The notes under the pieces were generated by a model. It ran no database searches, had not been told where the DNA came from, and worked only from the letters and a program-made list of their open reading frames with translations. Shown piece by piece: positions 34,658-43,913 of a DNA stretch of 64,000 nucleotides. Every line of letters starts with the position of its first letter. The stretch's first letter is position 1. The translations under genes were made by a program, and so were the position numbers. The stretch comes from Psychromonas sp030397575 (lineage in GTDB: Bacteria; Pseudomonadota; Gammaproteobacteria; Enterobacterales; Psychromonadaceae), in NCBI RefSeq assembly GCF_046250175.1, contig NZ_CP176468.1; one strand, given 5' to 3'.

Positions 34658-36703
34658 GTGAAAAAAACGCTCCTCGCAACGCTTATCTCATCAACTTTGA
34701 TTATCACAGGCTGTAATGACAACAATGACAGTTATTCAGCAACATTACGTGTTCTTGAAACCTCAGACATTCATGCCAATGTGATGGATTATGATTACTA
34801 TAAAAGTAAACAAGATATCACCATTGGTCTAGCTAGAACGGCTAGCTTGATTAATATGGCACGAAACGAAGTTGAGAATACTTTATTAGTCGATAATGGT
34901 GATTTACTACAAGGTAGCCCAATGGGTGATTATATTGCTAGCGAATTTAAACAAGGACGCGAGTTCACTCTCCACCCTAGCTATAAAGCAATGAACCTAT
35001 TAGATTATGAAGTCGGTAATATAGGTAATCATGAATTTAATTATGGTTTACGCTTCCTTGAAAAAGCGATAAACGGTGCGAACTTCCCTTACATTAATGC
35101 CAATGTATATTGCCAGTCAGACTGTTGGGAAGATAAAAAAGAAGGCGATAACCTATTTACACCTTACCTAATTAAAACAACTGATATCATTGATAATGAA
35201 GGTGTAAAACGCACTATTAATATTGGTTATATCGGCTTTGTACCTCCACAAATTCTGCAATGGGACAAACAAAACCTAAACGGCAAAGTCACAGTAAAAG
35301 GCATTGTAGAAACAGCACAAAAATTTATTCCTGCAATGAAAGCAGCAGGTGCTGATATTATTATTGCGATACCCCACTCAGGCATAGGATCCAGTGAAAA
35401 CCCAAATGATGTTCATGCAGAAAACGCAACCTATGCACTGACCACTGTCGCAGGAATTGATGCGATTATGTTTGGTCATAGTCATTCAGTTTTTCCTAGC
35501 CAACAGTTTGCAGAGATCCCTAATGTTAATATTGAAAAAGGCTTAATTAACGGCATTCCTGCGGTGATGCCAGGCCGATGGGGCGATAACTTAGGCGTAA
35601 TAGACTTTGACTTAACCTACCATGATAATCATTGGATTATTAATGATGCTAAATCTGAGTCTCGCCAAATATTTAAACGTAACAAACAAGGTAGTAAAGT
35701 TGCGTTAGTAGAAGCAGATAAAAGAATTTATGATGCCGTTGCTGAAGACCATAAAGGCACTTTAGACTTCGTAAATGCACCTATCGGTAAAGCGAACAGT
35801 AATATGTATAGCTTTTTGACCTTAGTGCAAGATGACCCAACAGTGCAAATAGTCTCTGATGCACAATTGCGCTACATGAAAGATCAAGTAGCAGCTTCAG
35901 ATAATAGTGCCTTAAAGGGGCTACCTATTTTGTCCGCAGCGGCTCCCTTTAAAGCCGGTGGGCGCCATAGCACGGCATCAGATGTTGATGCATACGTGGA
36001 AGTGCCTAAGGGTAATTTGACCTACAAAAATGCGGCGGATTTATATCTTTACCCAAATACGGTAGTTGCATTAAAAATAACAGGTGAACAATTAAAAGAT
36101 TGGTTGGAATGCAGTGTGAATCAGTTTAATCAAATTGATAGCACTTCAACTGAGCCACAATATCTGATTAATTGGCAGGATCACCGTACTTATAACTTTG
36201 ATGTGATTGATGGCGTCAACTATAAAGTCGATGTAACCCAACCAAGTAAATTTAATGGTGATTGTTCTGTCATTAACCCTGATGCTCAACGTATCGTTGA
36301 TCTAGCCTATACAGATGACCAAGGTAAAACGTTAACGGGCAATGCATTAATGAAACAAGACTTTATTATTGCCACCAATAACTACCGAGCATTCGGTGGT
36401 AAATTTGCAGGTACAGGCGCTGAGTATGTCGTCATGGAACAACCTGATACTAATCGTGATGTACTATCTGCTTACATTAGCGCAGAAACCAACAACAATG
36501 GCGCAGTTGATCCATCTGCAGATAATAACTGGGACTTTCTTGATATTAAAACGGATACAACCTTAGATATTCGCTTTGAAACACAAGACAGTGCGCTAGC
36601 GGATCGCTTCATCGCTGACAATGCACTGCGTACATTAACCAAACGAATTGAACCAGATAGCTTAGGATTTGCCGTTTATAACATCGATTTAAAAGCACAA
36701 TAA
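34658..36703 (+). CDS. 2',3'-cyclic-nucleotide 2'-phosphodiesterase / 3'(5')-nucleotidase, lipoprotein
   Basis: The protein has 681 residues with signal peptide and lipobox LIITGC, so it is anchored in the membrane facing the periplasm. The metallophosphatase domain has the metal motifs ETSDIHANV (about 34-42), DNGDLLQGSP, GNHEFNYGL and GHSHSVFPS. The C-terminal 5'-nucleotidase domain, with YLYPNTVVALKITG, follows. It salvages nucleotides for phosphate and nucleosides, and resembles CpdB. AAAGGAA precedes the GTG start at 34658. A clear terminator follows. Confidence 0.9.
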   Translation: MKKTLLATLISSTLIITGCNDNNDSYSATLRVLETSDIHANVMDYDYYKSKQDITIGLARTASLINMARNEVENTLLVDNGDLLQGSPMGDYIASEFKQGREFTLHPSYKAMNLLDYEVGNIGNHEFNYGLRFLEKAINGANFPYINANVYCQSDCWEDKKEGDNLFTPYLIKTTDIIDNEGVKRTINIGYIGFVPPQILQWDKQNLNGKVTVKGIVETAQKFIPAMKAAGADIIIAIPHSGIGSSENPNDVHAENATYALTTVAGIDAIMFGHSHSVFPSQQFAEIPNVNIEKGLINGIPAVMPGRWGDNLGVIDFDLTYHDNHWIINDAKSESRQIFKRNKQGSKVALVEADKRIYDAVAEDHKGTLDFVNAPIGKANSNMYSFLTLVQDDPTVQIVSDAQLRYMKDQVAASDNSALKGLPILSAAAPFKAGGRHSTASDVDAYVEVPKGNLTYKNAADLYLYPNTVVALKITGEQLKDWLECSVNQFNQIDSTSTEPQYLINWQDHRTYNFDVIDGVNYKVDVTQPSKFNGDCSVINPDAQRIVDLAYTDDQGKTLTGNALMKQDFIIATNNYRAFGGKFAGTGAEYVVMEQPDTNRDVLSAYISAETNNNGAVDPSADNNWDFLDIKTDTTLDIRFETQDSALADRFIADNALRTLTKRIEPDSLGFAVYNIDLKAQ

Positions 36704-36722
36704 ACTAAAGGTTAATAAACGT

Positions 36723-36752
36723 AAAAAGCGAACCAAATGGTTCGCTTTTTAA
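36723..36752 (+). terminator. Terminator of the nucleotidase gene
   Basis: AAAAGCGAACC / GGTTCGCTTTT, with an AAAT loop, ends in a T run. It lies between convergent genes. Confidence 0.9.
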
Positions 36753-36771
36753 TATACACAACTCATTGCTA

Positions 36772-36996
36772 TTAAGGTTTCTTTTTAGACTGCTCTAATA
36801 AATAACTGATGAAATTTTTAATGCCCGTCAGATTTAATTCTGCACTCATCATATGATGGTCTAAATCATTAATTTCATGTTCTTGCTTTAAAAGCTCACG
36901 ACGTTCCACTTCCGCTTTTAATTCAATTAATGTTGCTTGTGTTTCATTAATCAATTTATTTAATCTTTCAGTGGTTAACACTTGTAAATTACTCAT
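36772..36996 (-). CDS. Small coiled-coil protein of unknown function
   Basis: This 74-residue protein is charged and helical: a predicted coiled coil at about residues 8-40 (TTERLNKLINETQATLIELK), then a more hydrophobic tail. I do not recognise it. A good ribosome binding site (GAGGAAAG) precedes the ATG. It starts 50 bases after the stop of the Na/Pi cotransporter gene, so the two may be co-transcribed. Confidence 0.7.
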   Translation of the reverse strand: MSNLQVLTTERLNKLINETQATLIELKAEVERRELLKQEHEINDLDHHMMSAELNLTGIKNFISYLLEQSKKKP

Positions 36997-37046
36997 CTGA
37001 CTTTCCTCAATAATACTTTTTCTTAATCGCCAATAACTAAAATAGA

Positions 37047-38204
37047 TTAAACAATACTAGTCACTGTTAAACACACCGCAGGGACAACAAAGAACACACC
37101 TAGGATATAACCCAAAGCTGCAAACTTGTTTTCTGCTGCTGTTTGACCTAATGCTTCAGCGGCTTTAACTGGTAAATTACGTAGTGCTGGAATACCGTAA
37201 ATGACCAACACCCCTAAAATGTTATATACCAAATGAATAAAGGCAATTTGCAAAGCCGCTTGAGCATTACCAGTAACGGCAGTAGCAGCTAATACCGCGG
37301 TAACACAGGTACCAATGTTCGCCCCCAGAGTGAATGGATAAATATCTTTTAATTTAAAGGCACCTGAACCAGCGAGAGGAATCATTAATGAGGTAGTTGT
37401 CGAAGATGACTGCACTAAAATAGTGACCAATGTGCCAGACGTAATACCTGAAATCGGACCACGTCCAATAGCAGTATGCATAATGCCCTTTGCTTTACCT
37501 ACCATTAGCTTTTTAAGTAACTTACCAACTAAAGTAATTGCCACAAAAATTAATAAAATTCCGACAATAATTAACGACACACCACCAACTTGATCACCTA
37601 ATGAACTACCTACACTTTTAAATGAATCAACAACTGGAGCAGTGGCTGCTTTAACAAAGTTAAAGCCTTTAATTGAGGTATCACCTGCACCATAAAACAA
37701 GCTTGCTAACCAGCCGCCCATTTGCTCTAAAAAGCCAAAAGCGATCTCTAGTGGCAAGAAAATAACCACTGATAATAAATTAAAGAAGTCATGAACTGTT
37801 GCAGCAGAAAATGCACGCTTAAACTCTTCTTTCGCACGAACATGACCAAGTGAAACAATCGTATTAGTAATAGAGGTTCCAACGTTTGCTCCCATCACCA
37901 TAGGCACAGCAAGTTCAACAGGTAAACCACCTGCTACTAAGCCCACTATAATAGAAGTCACCGTTGAAGAAGATTGAATTAAAGCGGTCGCAACAATACC
38001 AACCACTAAGCCAGCAAAAGGGTTACTCGCAAAAGCAAATAATTCCTTTGCATGGGCACCCACTGACATTTTAAACCCACTGCCAATGATGCCAACGGCA
38101 CAAATAAGTAAATAGACTAAAAATGCAACGGTTATCCATTGCACATAATTATTAGAGTTTTCTGATTCGCCTCTGTTAGGCAGCACTGCTTGTACATTTT
38201 CCAT
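37047..38204 (-). CDS. Na+/phosphate cotransporter (NptA type)
   Basis: This 385-residue inner membrane protein has the two inverted repeats of the family, each with a QSSS motif: ALIQSSSTVTSIIVGLVAGG (about 74-93) and VQSSSTTTSLMIPLAGSG. Family members use the sodium gradient to import phosphate. It lacks the PhoU-like C-terminal domain found in some homologues. GGGAAAG precedes the ATG. Confidence 0.9.
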   Translation of the reverse strand: MENVQAVLPNRGESENSNNYVQWITVAFLVYLLICAVGIIGSGFKMSVGAHAKELFAFASNPFAGLVVGIVATALIQSSSTVTSIIVGLVAGGLPVELAVPMVMGANVGTSITNTIVSLGHVRAKEEFKRAFSAATVHDFFNLLSVVIFLPLEIAFGFLEQMGGWLASLFYGAGDTSIKGFNFVKAATAPVVDSFKSVGSSLGDQVGGVSLIIVGILLIFVAITLVGKLLKKLMVGKAKGIMHTAIGRGPISGITSGTLVTILVQSSSTTTSLMIPLAGSGAFKLKDIYPFTLGANIGTCVTAVLAATAVTGNAQAALQIAFIHLVYNILGVLVIYGIPALRNLPVKAAEALGQTAAENKFAALGYILGVFFVVPAVCLTVTSIV

Positions 38205-38360
38205 AGTAAAACTTTCCCTGTGTCATAATTGATAACAGGGATGCTATAAATAATGTATTACAAATAGATTACTAAAAAGTGACGTTTTGATTGCTACTTT
38301 TACAAGTATTCACTAACTCACAATAAATAAAGTTAAGTAAATAACAGATAAATTTGAGAC

Positions 38361-38395
38361 AAAAAAGCCATCAACAAGGTGATGGCTTTTTTTAT
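38361..38395. terminator. Terminator of the trypsin-like protease gene
   Basis: AAAAAAGCCATC / GATGGCTTTTTTT with a short loop gives a strong intrinsic terminator in both directions, 25 bases past the protease stop. Confidence 0.9.
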
Positions 38396-38418
38396 TAGCT
38401 TCTTAGCTAAGTCTAAAA

Positions 38419-39885
38419 CTAATTAACTAAAGAGGCAGTATATCGACGTCTAATAGCGATTAAAGTAAGTACAGACAGTGCGATAAAACCAAGGCTACCA
38501 CCACTAGAGCTGCTTGAACTTGTTGTCGTTTCTGTTGTATCCGATGAAGTAACGATCACCTCATCAGAAGTCTCTGTTTCATCTTCAGTGGTGTCCGATG
38601 AATCATCTGCTACTTCATCCACAGTATCAGCTACATCCGCGTCACTATCATCATTAACTAATAATTCTGCGGTAAATACACTATCGGTAGTGATAGCATC
38701 ATTCAAATCGAACTCGATTTCACAACTTGAAATATACTCTTCAGTAGAATATAAGAAAGTATCACTGCAGGCATCGCTAAGAGTAATGGTATCGCTGTAG
38801 CTATCGTCATTGAAAGTTAATTCACCAATATCCGAGTAAGTTTCTAAATCGTCACCATATTGATAAACACTCAATAAACCAGAAGCATAGGTCTCACTAT
38901 CAGCATCGTAGATTGCTACTCCCTCTTCGACTACCTGTATACCGTCAATATTCTCTAGAATCCAAGTTCGTAAATTACTCACGTTAGTGTAAACAGCGGG
39001 AGAGTCAGAACAAGACGTAGCTCCCCAACTAACTAATCCGACTAAAGTTAACTGCCCATCAAGGTCAGCAAATACAGGGCCACCACTATCTCCAGAGCAG
39101 CTATCAATATCTATATCGTCATCAGCTGTATAACCTGCACAAAACATATTATCAGTCATTGAACTTGCCCACTGACATTGATTAGTAGGGATAAACGGTA
39201 ATTCTGCTTCTTGAAGCGTTGTTGGGATAAATTCTTCTGGAGTAGCATCCTCATCCCCTGACATTTTTCCGTAACCTATTACGGTCAATATATCGCCTTC
39301 TTCTATAGCACTAAATTGACTCGCTAACGGTAATGCCGGACCAGGTTGATAATAAGCAGAGTCTAGTTTTAGTAATGCAATATCATAATCAATACTATCA
39401 TCATCGTAGTTAGGTTGAATTATTACATCACTAAATTCATAAGCAGAGACACCACTTCCCTCTGCTGCATTGGTTGTTGAGTAATGTGTTGTGCCGCCGA
39501 TGATTGCGCTAAAATCCGCAGCATCCAAAGCAGTGGCATTGCCATCACTATCATCAGTGTCGTAAACACAATGCGCAGCTGTTGCAACCCAATTAGAACT
39601 AATTAGTACGCCGCCACAAATAAAGTTACCTGAACTATATAAAGCCACCATCCAAGGGTACTCTCGTTGCGCATCATCGCCACCAACAATATAAGTGGTT
39701 GGTGTTAATGAAAGAGTATCACTATCGACCGTGCCCTCTACTTCTGTGGAAAATCGTAATGAATAACTCTCATATTCATCAGCGGCAAATGATGGTGTTG
39801 ATAAGCCTAGGGTTAAGCTGGTGATACTCATTACAAATGCTGAAATTTTAGTGGTTAACGTCATAGTTGTGTTCGCTCTGTCCAT
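38419..39885 (-). CDS. Secreted trypsin-like serine protease with GlyGly-CTERM tail
   Basis: The protein has 488 residues. A signal peptide ends near PSFAAD, followed by the trypsin domain (about residues 66-315). The catalytic triad is visible: His in VATAAHC, Asp in DYDIALLKL, Ser in DSCSGDSGGPV. A beta-type region and an acidic D/E/S/T-rich linker lead to a C-terminal SSSSSSGGSLGFIALSVLTL plus a basic end. That is the GlyGly-CTERM sorting layout, processed by rhombosortase and linked to type II secretion in Vibrio and relatives. The start is uncertain between ATG 39885 and ATG 39864. Confidence 0.88.
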   Translation of the reverse strand: MDRANTTMTLTTKISAFVMSITSLTLGLSTPSFAADEYESYSLRFSTEVEGTVDSDTLSLTPTTYIVGGDDAQREYPWMVALYSSGNFICGGVLISSNWVATAAHCVYDTDDSDGNATALDAADFSAIIGGTTHYSTTNAAEGSGVSAYEFSDVIIQPNYDDDSIDYDIALLKLDSAYYQPGPALPLASQFSAIEEGDILTVIGYGKMSGDEDATPEEFIPTTLQEAELPFIPTNQCQWASSMTDNMFCAGYTADDDIDIDSCSGDSGGPVFADLDGQLTLVGLVSWGATSCSDSPAVYTNVSNLRTWILENIDGIQVVEEGVAIYDADSETYASGLLSVYQYGDDLETYSDIGELTFNDDSYSDTITLSDACSDTFLYSTEEYISSCEIEFDLNDAITTDSVFTAELLVNDDSDADVADTVDEVADDSSDTTEDETETSDEVIVTSSDTTETTTSSSSSSGGSLGFIALSVLTLIAIRRRYTASLVN

Positions 39886-40323
39886 GTAATGTTTAAAGGC
39901 AATATTAGCCTGTAAAATGCAGGTTATCTCGTTAATTTATTAATTTCACAACTTACTTTGTATTTACAAAATAGCATTGCTAATAAGAACAAGCATTTAC
40001 GGTTCTAAAAACAGTTTAACAAGCTCACTTATTAAACTGTAAATACCTAATTATAGCTATATATTGGTAATTACCCACTTATCCTTTAAGAAAAAACCGT
40101 TAAATAACCATTACAATGCATTACAAATAAGCAATAACACATAAAAATCAATCAGTTGAAAAACTTAATTTAGAAAAATTTTACGAATAGTTTTTAGTTA
40201 AAAAGGGATATACATTTTTCTATAAAAATATGTAAATTGAAATGAATGATGAAGTCATTACCTTCAGGCTATAATGTCCAGCTCTATAATGTGTTCCCAA
40301 AAGATAAAATAATTACTGGTCGG
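39886..40323. other. Intergenic region, no gene seen
   Basis: About 440 bases of AT-rich sequence upstream of the protease and downstream of the DnaJ-related gene. No hairpin with a T run and no repeat was recognised. Confidence 0.4.
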
Positions 40324-40911
40324 CTATGCTTTTAACACTTGCCACGCTTCGCAAGCTTTCAGGAATTTATCTTTATCCCCTGTTGGTCTATCTGGGTGCA
40401 GTTTCAGTGCTAGTCGTCGCCATTGTTGGCGTATCTGTTGTGGTGAGGCTTGTGTATCTAACTCGAAGACATGTAACGCATTCGCTTTATCAATCGTATT
40501 TATCGCAGGGCTAATGGTCTGATGATAACGATCCCAAAAGCCTGTCAGCATCACTTCTATTTCATCTGAGTCTGTTTCAAAATACTGCCAATCTAAATAG
40601 TAACTGCGTAATGCAGATGTCTGTTCAAGAGCCACCTCAATGTTAGTAGGTGGATGCTCAAATAGTTGAATGTTCATCGCTTCAACTTGTAGCCATTGTA
40701 AAGGCAATAGCATTGTTTGTAGTTGATATAAGGCATTCATCAACAAGAAGTTTCTTTTAAATAAGTCTTTATTGGGGTCCTTATCTAGTTCTTCCAGTAA
40801 TCCATTTTTTTGCAGCTCTGTGGCTAGGTGGTGAATCTGACAGTTTTCTTCAGCGGCTTCAATTAAGGTTAACAACGGCCAAATTAACGGGTTTTCAATA
40901 TTGTTATTCAT
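40324..40911 (-). CDS. DnaJ-related protein with C-terminal J domain
   Basis: The protein has 195 residues. An unrecognised helical N-terminal region (the DNAJ_related layout) is followed by a C-terminal J domain (about residues 145-195) with the HPD motif in RLALKLHPDRPTGDKDKF. The J domain should stimulate DnaK ATPase. The frame opens at GTG 40926, but the ATG at 40911 has AGGTGG upstream. It lies downstream of trmB on the same strand, but the trmB terminator is in between. Confidence 0.85.
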   Translation of the reverse strand: MNNNIENPLIWPLLTLIEAAEENCQIHHLATELQKNGLLEELDKDPNKDLFKRNFLLMNALYQLQTMLLPLQWLQVEAMNIQLFEHPPTNIEVALEQTSALRSYYLDWQYFETDSDEIEVMLTGFWDRYHQTISPAINTIDKANALHVFELDTQASPQQIRQQWRRLALKLHPDRPTGDKDKFLKACEAWQVLKA

Positions 40912-40944
40912 GAACAGTCTAACCACCTAAAAATATCAATAAAA

Positions 40945-40982
40945 AAAGCGAGTATTGATAATGAACAATACTCGCTTTCTTT
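40945..40982 (-). terminator. Terminator of trmB
   Basis: AAAGCGAGTATT / AATACTCGCTTT with a ten-base loop and T run on the minus strand. It lies 42 bases past the trmB stop. Confidence 0.88.
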
Positions 40983-41023
40983 GTCAACTTATCGCTAAGC
41001 TTTAAATCACTCTAAGATGTTAT

Positions 41024-41770
41024 TTAGCTAATACGCTCAAACAATAAATCCCATACCCCATGGCCTAAACGATGACCACGAGATTCAAATTTAGTCAGTG
41101 GACGCCAATCTGGACGTGGAGCATAATCACCTTCAGTACTGATATTTTTAAAATCTGTCGCAGCTTGTAAAACTTCTAACATGTGCTCTGCGTAGTTTTC
41201 CCAATCTGTCGCCATGTGGATAACACCACCAATCGCTAATTTAGGACGCATGTTTTCAATGAAGGCAGGTTGCACGATACGACGTTTATGATGACGCGCT
41301 TTATGCCAAGGATCTGGGAAGTATAATTGGAAAGTAGATAAGCTTTGATCAGGGATCATAAACTCTAATACTTCAACGGCATCATGGTTCATTACGCGTA
41401 AATTAGTCACGCCTGCTTCACCGGCATCAGCTAAACATGCACCAACACCAGGACCATGCACTTCAATACCTAAAAAGTTTTTCTCTGGTGCATTTTTAGC
41501 CATTTCAATCAATGACTTACCCATACCAAAACCGATTTCTAAAACAACAGGGTTGGCATTACCAAATAGCGCTGTAAAGTCGATCTGTTTTTCTTGGTAA
41601 TCTACACCCATAGTTGGCCATAAGTCATCAATAGCAGTTTGTTGACGTTTAGTCATGCGCCCTTCACGTTTAACAAAAGAACGAATTTTACGAATATACT
41701 TTTCTTTCGTGTTTTCAATGTTGTTTTCTTCTGTTCCATTATCTGTCGCAGACTGGTCATGCTCTGTCAT
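41024..41770 (-). CDS. trmB: tRNA (guanine-N7-)-methyltransferase
   Basis: TrmB methylates G46 in the variable loop of tRNAs using SAM. The protein has 248 residues; the SAM motif VVLEIGFGMGKSLIEMA is at about residues 73-89, and the family motif FPDPWHKARHHKRRIVQP at about 150-167. The N-terminal 40 residues are charged and variable, as usual. AGGTAAGA precedes the ATG. It is divergent from mutY, as in E. coli. Confidence 0.97.
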   Translation of the reverse strand: MTEHDQSATDNGTEENNIENTKEKYIRKIRSFVKREGRMTKRQQTAIDDLWPTMGVDYQEKQIDFTALFGNANPVVLEIGFGMGKSLIEMAKNAPEKNFLGIEVHGPGVGACLADAGEAGVTNLRVMNHDAVEVLEFMIPDQSLSTFQLYFPDPWHKARHHKRRIVQPAFIENMRPKLAIGGVIHMATDWENYAEHMLEVLQAATDFKNISTEGDYAPRPDWRPLTKFESRGHRLGHGVWDLLFERIS

Positions 41771-41884
41771 TTTCTTACCTTTCAGTTTTTGGTCTTGGTC
41801 TAATTAGCCGTGCATTATGCAATGTTATATTAATTGTGCAACTCTGCTAGACTAGCGCTCTTTTTTATTATTGAAGAGTTTCTA

Positions 41885-42949
41885 GTGAGTGAGTTGCATT
41901 TTAGCCAAAGAATCAATGATTGGCACCAACAACATGGCCGTAAAACCTTACCTTGGCAAATAGATAAGAGTTTATATAAGACTTGGGTCAGTGAAGTTAT
42001 GTTACAACAGACGCAAGTAGCGACTGTAATCCCCTATTTTACTAAATTTATGCGCTCATTTCCTTCTATTTCCTATTTGGCGAATGCACCTATTGATGAA
42101 GTATTACATCACTGGACTGGATTAGGTTATTACGCCCGTGCTCGTAACTTACATAAGGCAGCACAAATCGTCAGAGATCAGTTCAATGGTGAATTCCCTG
42201 AACAGTTTGATGATGTATTAGCGCTACCGGGCATTGGCCGTTCGACTGCAGGTGCGGTGTTATCACTGACCTTGAATAAACACTTCCCTATTCTTGATGG
42301 TAACGTAAAGCGTGTCTTAACGCGCCATCAAAAAATTGAAGGTTGGACTGGTGAAAAGAAAGTTGAAAATCAACTTTGGGCATTAGCAGATAAAGTGACT
42401 CCCAAGAAAAACACTAACATTTTCAACCAAGCCATGATGGATATGGGGGCAATGATTTGCACACGCAGCAAACCTAAATGTGAAGAGTGTCCTGTATCTG
42501 ACGATTGTTTAGCGTTAGCAGATAATTGCATGACTGATTACCCAACACCAAAAGCCAAAAAGAAGATTCCAGTAAGAACGGCTGTGATGTTGGTGTTAAA
42601 AGACAAGCAACAAGGTATTCAATTAATACAACGTCCACCAACCGGCATTTGGGGTGGATTATGGTGTTTCCCTGAATTCACCGATAATGAGTCGGCATTA
42701 GCCAGTTTATCTGATATCGGTATTACCGAATACAATGCCACTGAGTTACCGACTTTCCGTCATACATTTAGTCATTATCACTTTGATATTTCGCCAATAC
42801 TAGTGGAGTTTGGTAAGCAAGAAAGTCAGCAAGTCATGGAACAAACTGGCCAACTTTGGTATAACTTACAACATCCACAAAAAGTGGGATTAGCGGCAGC
42901 AACTAAAAAAATATTAAATACCGTTAATAAAATAACGCACAAGGAATAA
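41885..42949 (+). CDS. mutY: Adenine DNA glycosylase
   Basis: MutY removes adenine mispaired with 8-oxoguanine. The helix-hairpin-helix is in LPGIGRSTAGAVLSL with the catalytic aspartate in LDGNVKRVL; the 4Fe-4S ligands follow in CTRSKPKCEECPVSDDC. A C-terminal NUDIX-like domain recognises 8-oxoG. The frame opens at 41834, but a GTG at 41885 with GAAGAG upstream gives 354 residues and an N-terminus (VSELHFSQRINDWH) like E. coli MutY (350). It is followed directly by yggX, the usual gene pair. Confidence 0.95.
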   Translation: MSELHFSQRINDWHQQHGRKTLPWQIDKSLYKTWVSEVMLQQTQVATVIPYFTKFMRSFPSISYLANAPIDEVLHHWTGLGYYARARNLHKAAQIVRDQFNGEFPEQFDDVLALPGIGRSTAGAVLSLTLNKHFPILDGNVKRVLTRHQKIEGWTGEKKVENQLWALADKVTPKKNTNIFNQAMMDMGAMICTRSKPKCEECPVSDDCLALADNCMTDYPTPKAKKKIPVRTAVMLVLKDKQQGIQLIQRPPTGIWGGLWCFPEFTDNESALASLSDIGITEYNATELPTFRHTFSHYHFDISPILVEFGKQESQQVMEQTGQLWYNLQHPQKVGLAAATKKILNTVNKITHKE

Positions 42950-42952
42950 ATG

Positions 42953-43222
42953 ATGTCTCGTACTGTATTCTGTACCTATTTGAAAAAAGAAGCGCCTGGT
43001 TTAGCGTATCAATTAATTCCAGGTGAAGTTGGCAAACGTATTTACGACAATATCAGTCAAGAGGCATGGGCTATATGGCAACATAAGCAAACTATGCTAA
43101 TTAATGAGAAAAAATTAAATCTAATGCAAGCGGAAGATCGTGCTCTGATCCAAGAAGCAATGCTAGGATTTTTGTTTGAAGAAAAAGATGTGGAGATCGA
43201 AGGCTTTACACCTAAAGATTAA
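42953..43222 (+). CDS. yggX: Fe(2+)-trafficking protein YggX
   Basis: This 89-residue protein protects iron-sulfur clusters from oxidation. It matches E. coli YggX along its length, including SRTVFCTYLKKEAPGL with its cysteine and IWQHKQTMLINEKKLN. Two ATG codons are adjacent; the second is the family start. AAGGAATAA spans the mutY stop, so the two genes are one operon. Confidence 0.97.
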   Translation: MSRTVFCTYLKKEAPGLAYQLIPGEVGKRIYDNISQEAWAIWQHKQTMLINEKKLNLMQAEDRALIQEAMLGFLFEEKDVEIEGFTPKD

Positions 43223-43312
43223 TCCAACAAGGTTGAGTGTTCACAATTAGAGCACTTAACGTTCAAAGCACGAGCAAACACACTAAAATGTTAATAAAAC
43301 TGTAAAAATAGG

Positions 43313-43341
43313 TTGACGATACACACTAAAGTCTATTTAAT
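43313..43341 (+). promoter_or_regulatory. Promoter of the tRNA cluster
   Basis: TTGACG and TTTAAT are 17 bases apart, followed by a GC-rich ACGCC stretch before the likely start site, the form of a stringently controlled tRNA promoter. It lies about 70 bases before the first intact tRNA. Confidence 0.75.
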
Positions 43342-43353
43342 ACGCCTCGTTCC

Positions 43354-43384
43354 TGCTTAGTTAGCTCAGTTGATTAGATTCAGA
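43354..43384 (+). pseudogene. Broken 5' half of a tRNA gene
   Basis: GCTTAGTTAGCTCAGTTGAT then TAGATTCAG carries a D-arm (TAGCTCAGTTG) like that of the intact tRNA genes but no anticodon arm follows. It lies between the promoter and the first tRNA-Phe. Confidence 0.5.
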
Positions 43385-43412
43385 CAGAGTTAAAAAGCAA
43401 AAAGAACAGTAT

Positions 43413-43488
43413 GCTTCGTTAGCTCAGTCGGTAGAGCAGAGGATTGAAAATCCTCGTGTCCTTGGTTCAATTCCGAGACGAAGCACCA
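43413..43488 (+). tRNA. tRNA-Phe (GAA), copy 1
   Basis: 76 bases with encoded CCA. The acceptor stem GCTTCGT pairs with ACGAAGC, and the anticodon loop TTGAAAA gives GAA. The sequence matches E. coli tRNA-Phe except mainly in the acceptor stem. It is identical to the copy at 43692-43767. Confidence 0.97.
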
Positions 43489-43557
43489 TTATTTAGTTTT
43501 TACTGAAAAGATTAATTTCAATCAGTAAAAAGAGCGAAAGCTCAGAACGGTTTATGT

Positions 43558-43633
<76 letters not shown>

Positions 43634-43691
43634 TTTACAAGGCATCGTAAGATGTTAAAATTTATTAAAATAGTTAATAAATAAAAATTTT

Positions 43692-43767
43692 GCTTCGTTA
43701 GCTCAGTCGGTAGAGCAGAGGATTGAAAATCCTCGTGTCCTTGGTTCAATTCCGAGACGAAGCACCA
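43692..43767 (+). tRNA. tRNA-Phe (GAA), copy 2
   Basis: Identical to the first tRNA-Phe. A terminator follows directly. Confidence 0.97.
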
Positions 43768-43771
43768 TCAT

Positions 43772-43808
43772 TTAAGCCACAACTACTCATTTAGTTGTGG
43801 CTTTTTTG
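43772..43808 (+). terminator. Terminator of the tRNA cluster
   Basis: AAGCCACAACTA / TAGTTGTGGCTT followed by six T. Confidence 0.92.
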
Positions 43809-43821
43809 TATCTGCTCGAAA

Positions 43822-43870
43822 TGTCCTTGGTTAACACTTTGTTTAAAAACCAGCGAGACGAAGCACCTCC
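43822..43870 (+). pseudogene. Broken 3' end of a tRNA-Phe gene
   Basis: GTCCTTGGTT and CGAGACGAAGCACC are identical to parts of the tRNA-Phe T-arm and acceptor end, but about 20 unrelated bases replace the middle. It is followed by a near-copy of the cluster terminator, so it looks like a decayed tandem duplicate. Confidence 0.65.
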
Positions 43871-43875
43871 GTTCA

Positions 43876-43913
43876 AACCACAACTATTTTTTAGTTGTGT
43901 TTTTTGTTTCCTT
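43876..43913 (+). terminator. Second, decayed copy of the tRNA terminator
   Basis: AAACCACAACTA / TAGTTGTGTTTTTT repeats the terminator at 43772-43808 with changes. The 330 bases after it hold no gene that I can see. Confidence 0.75.
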
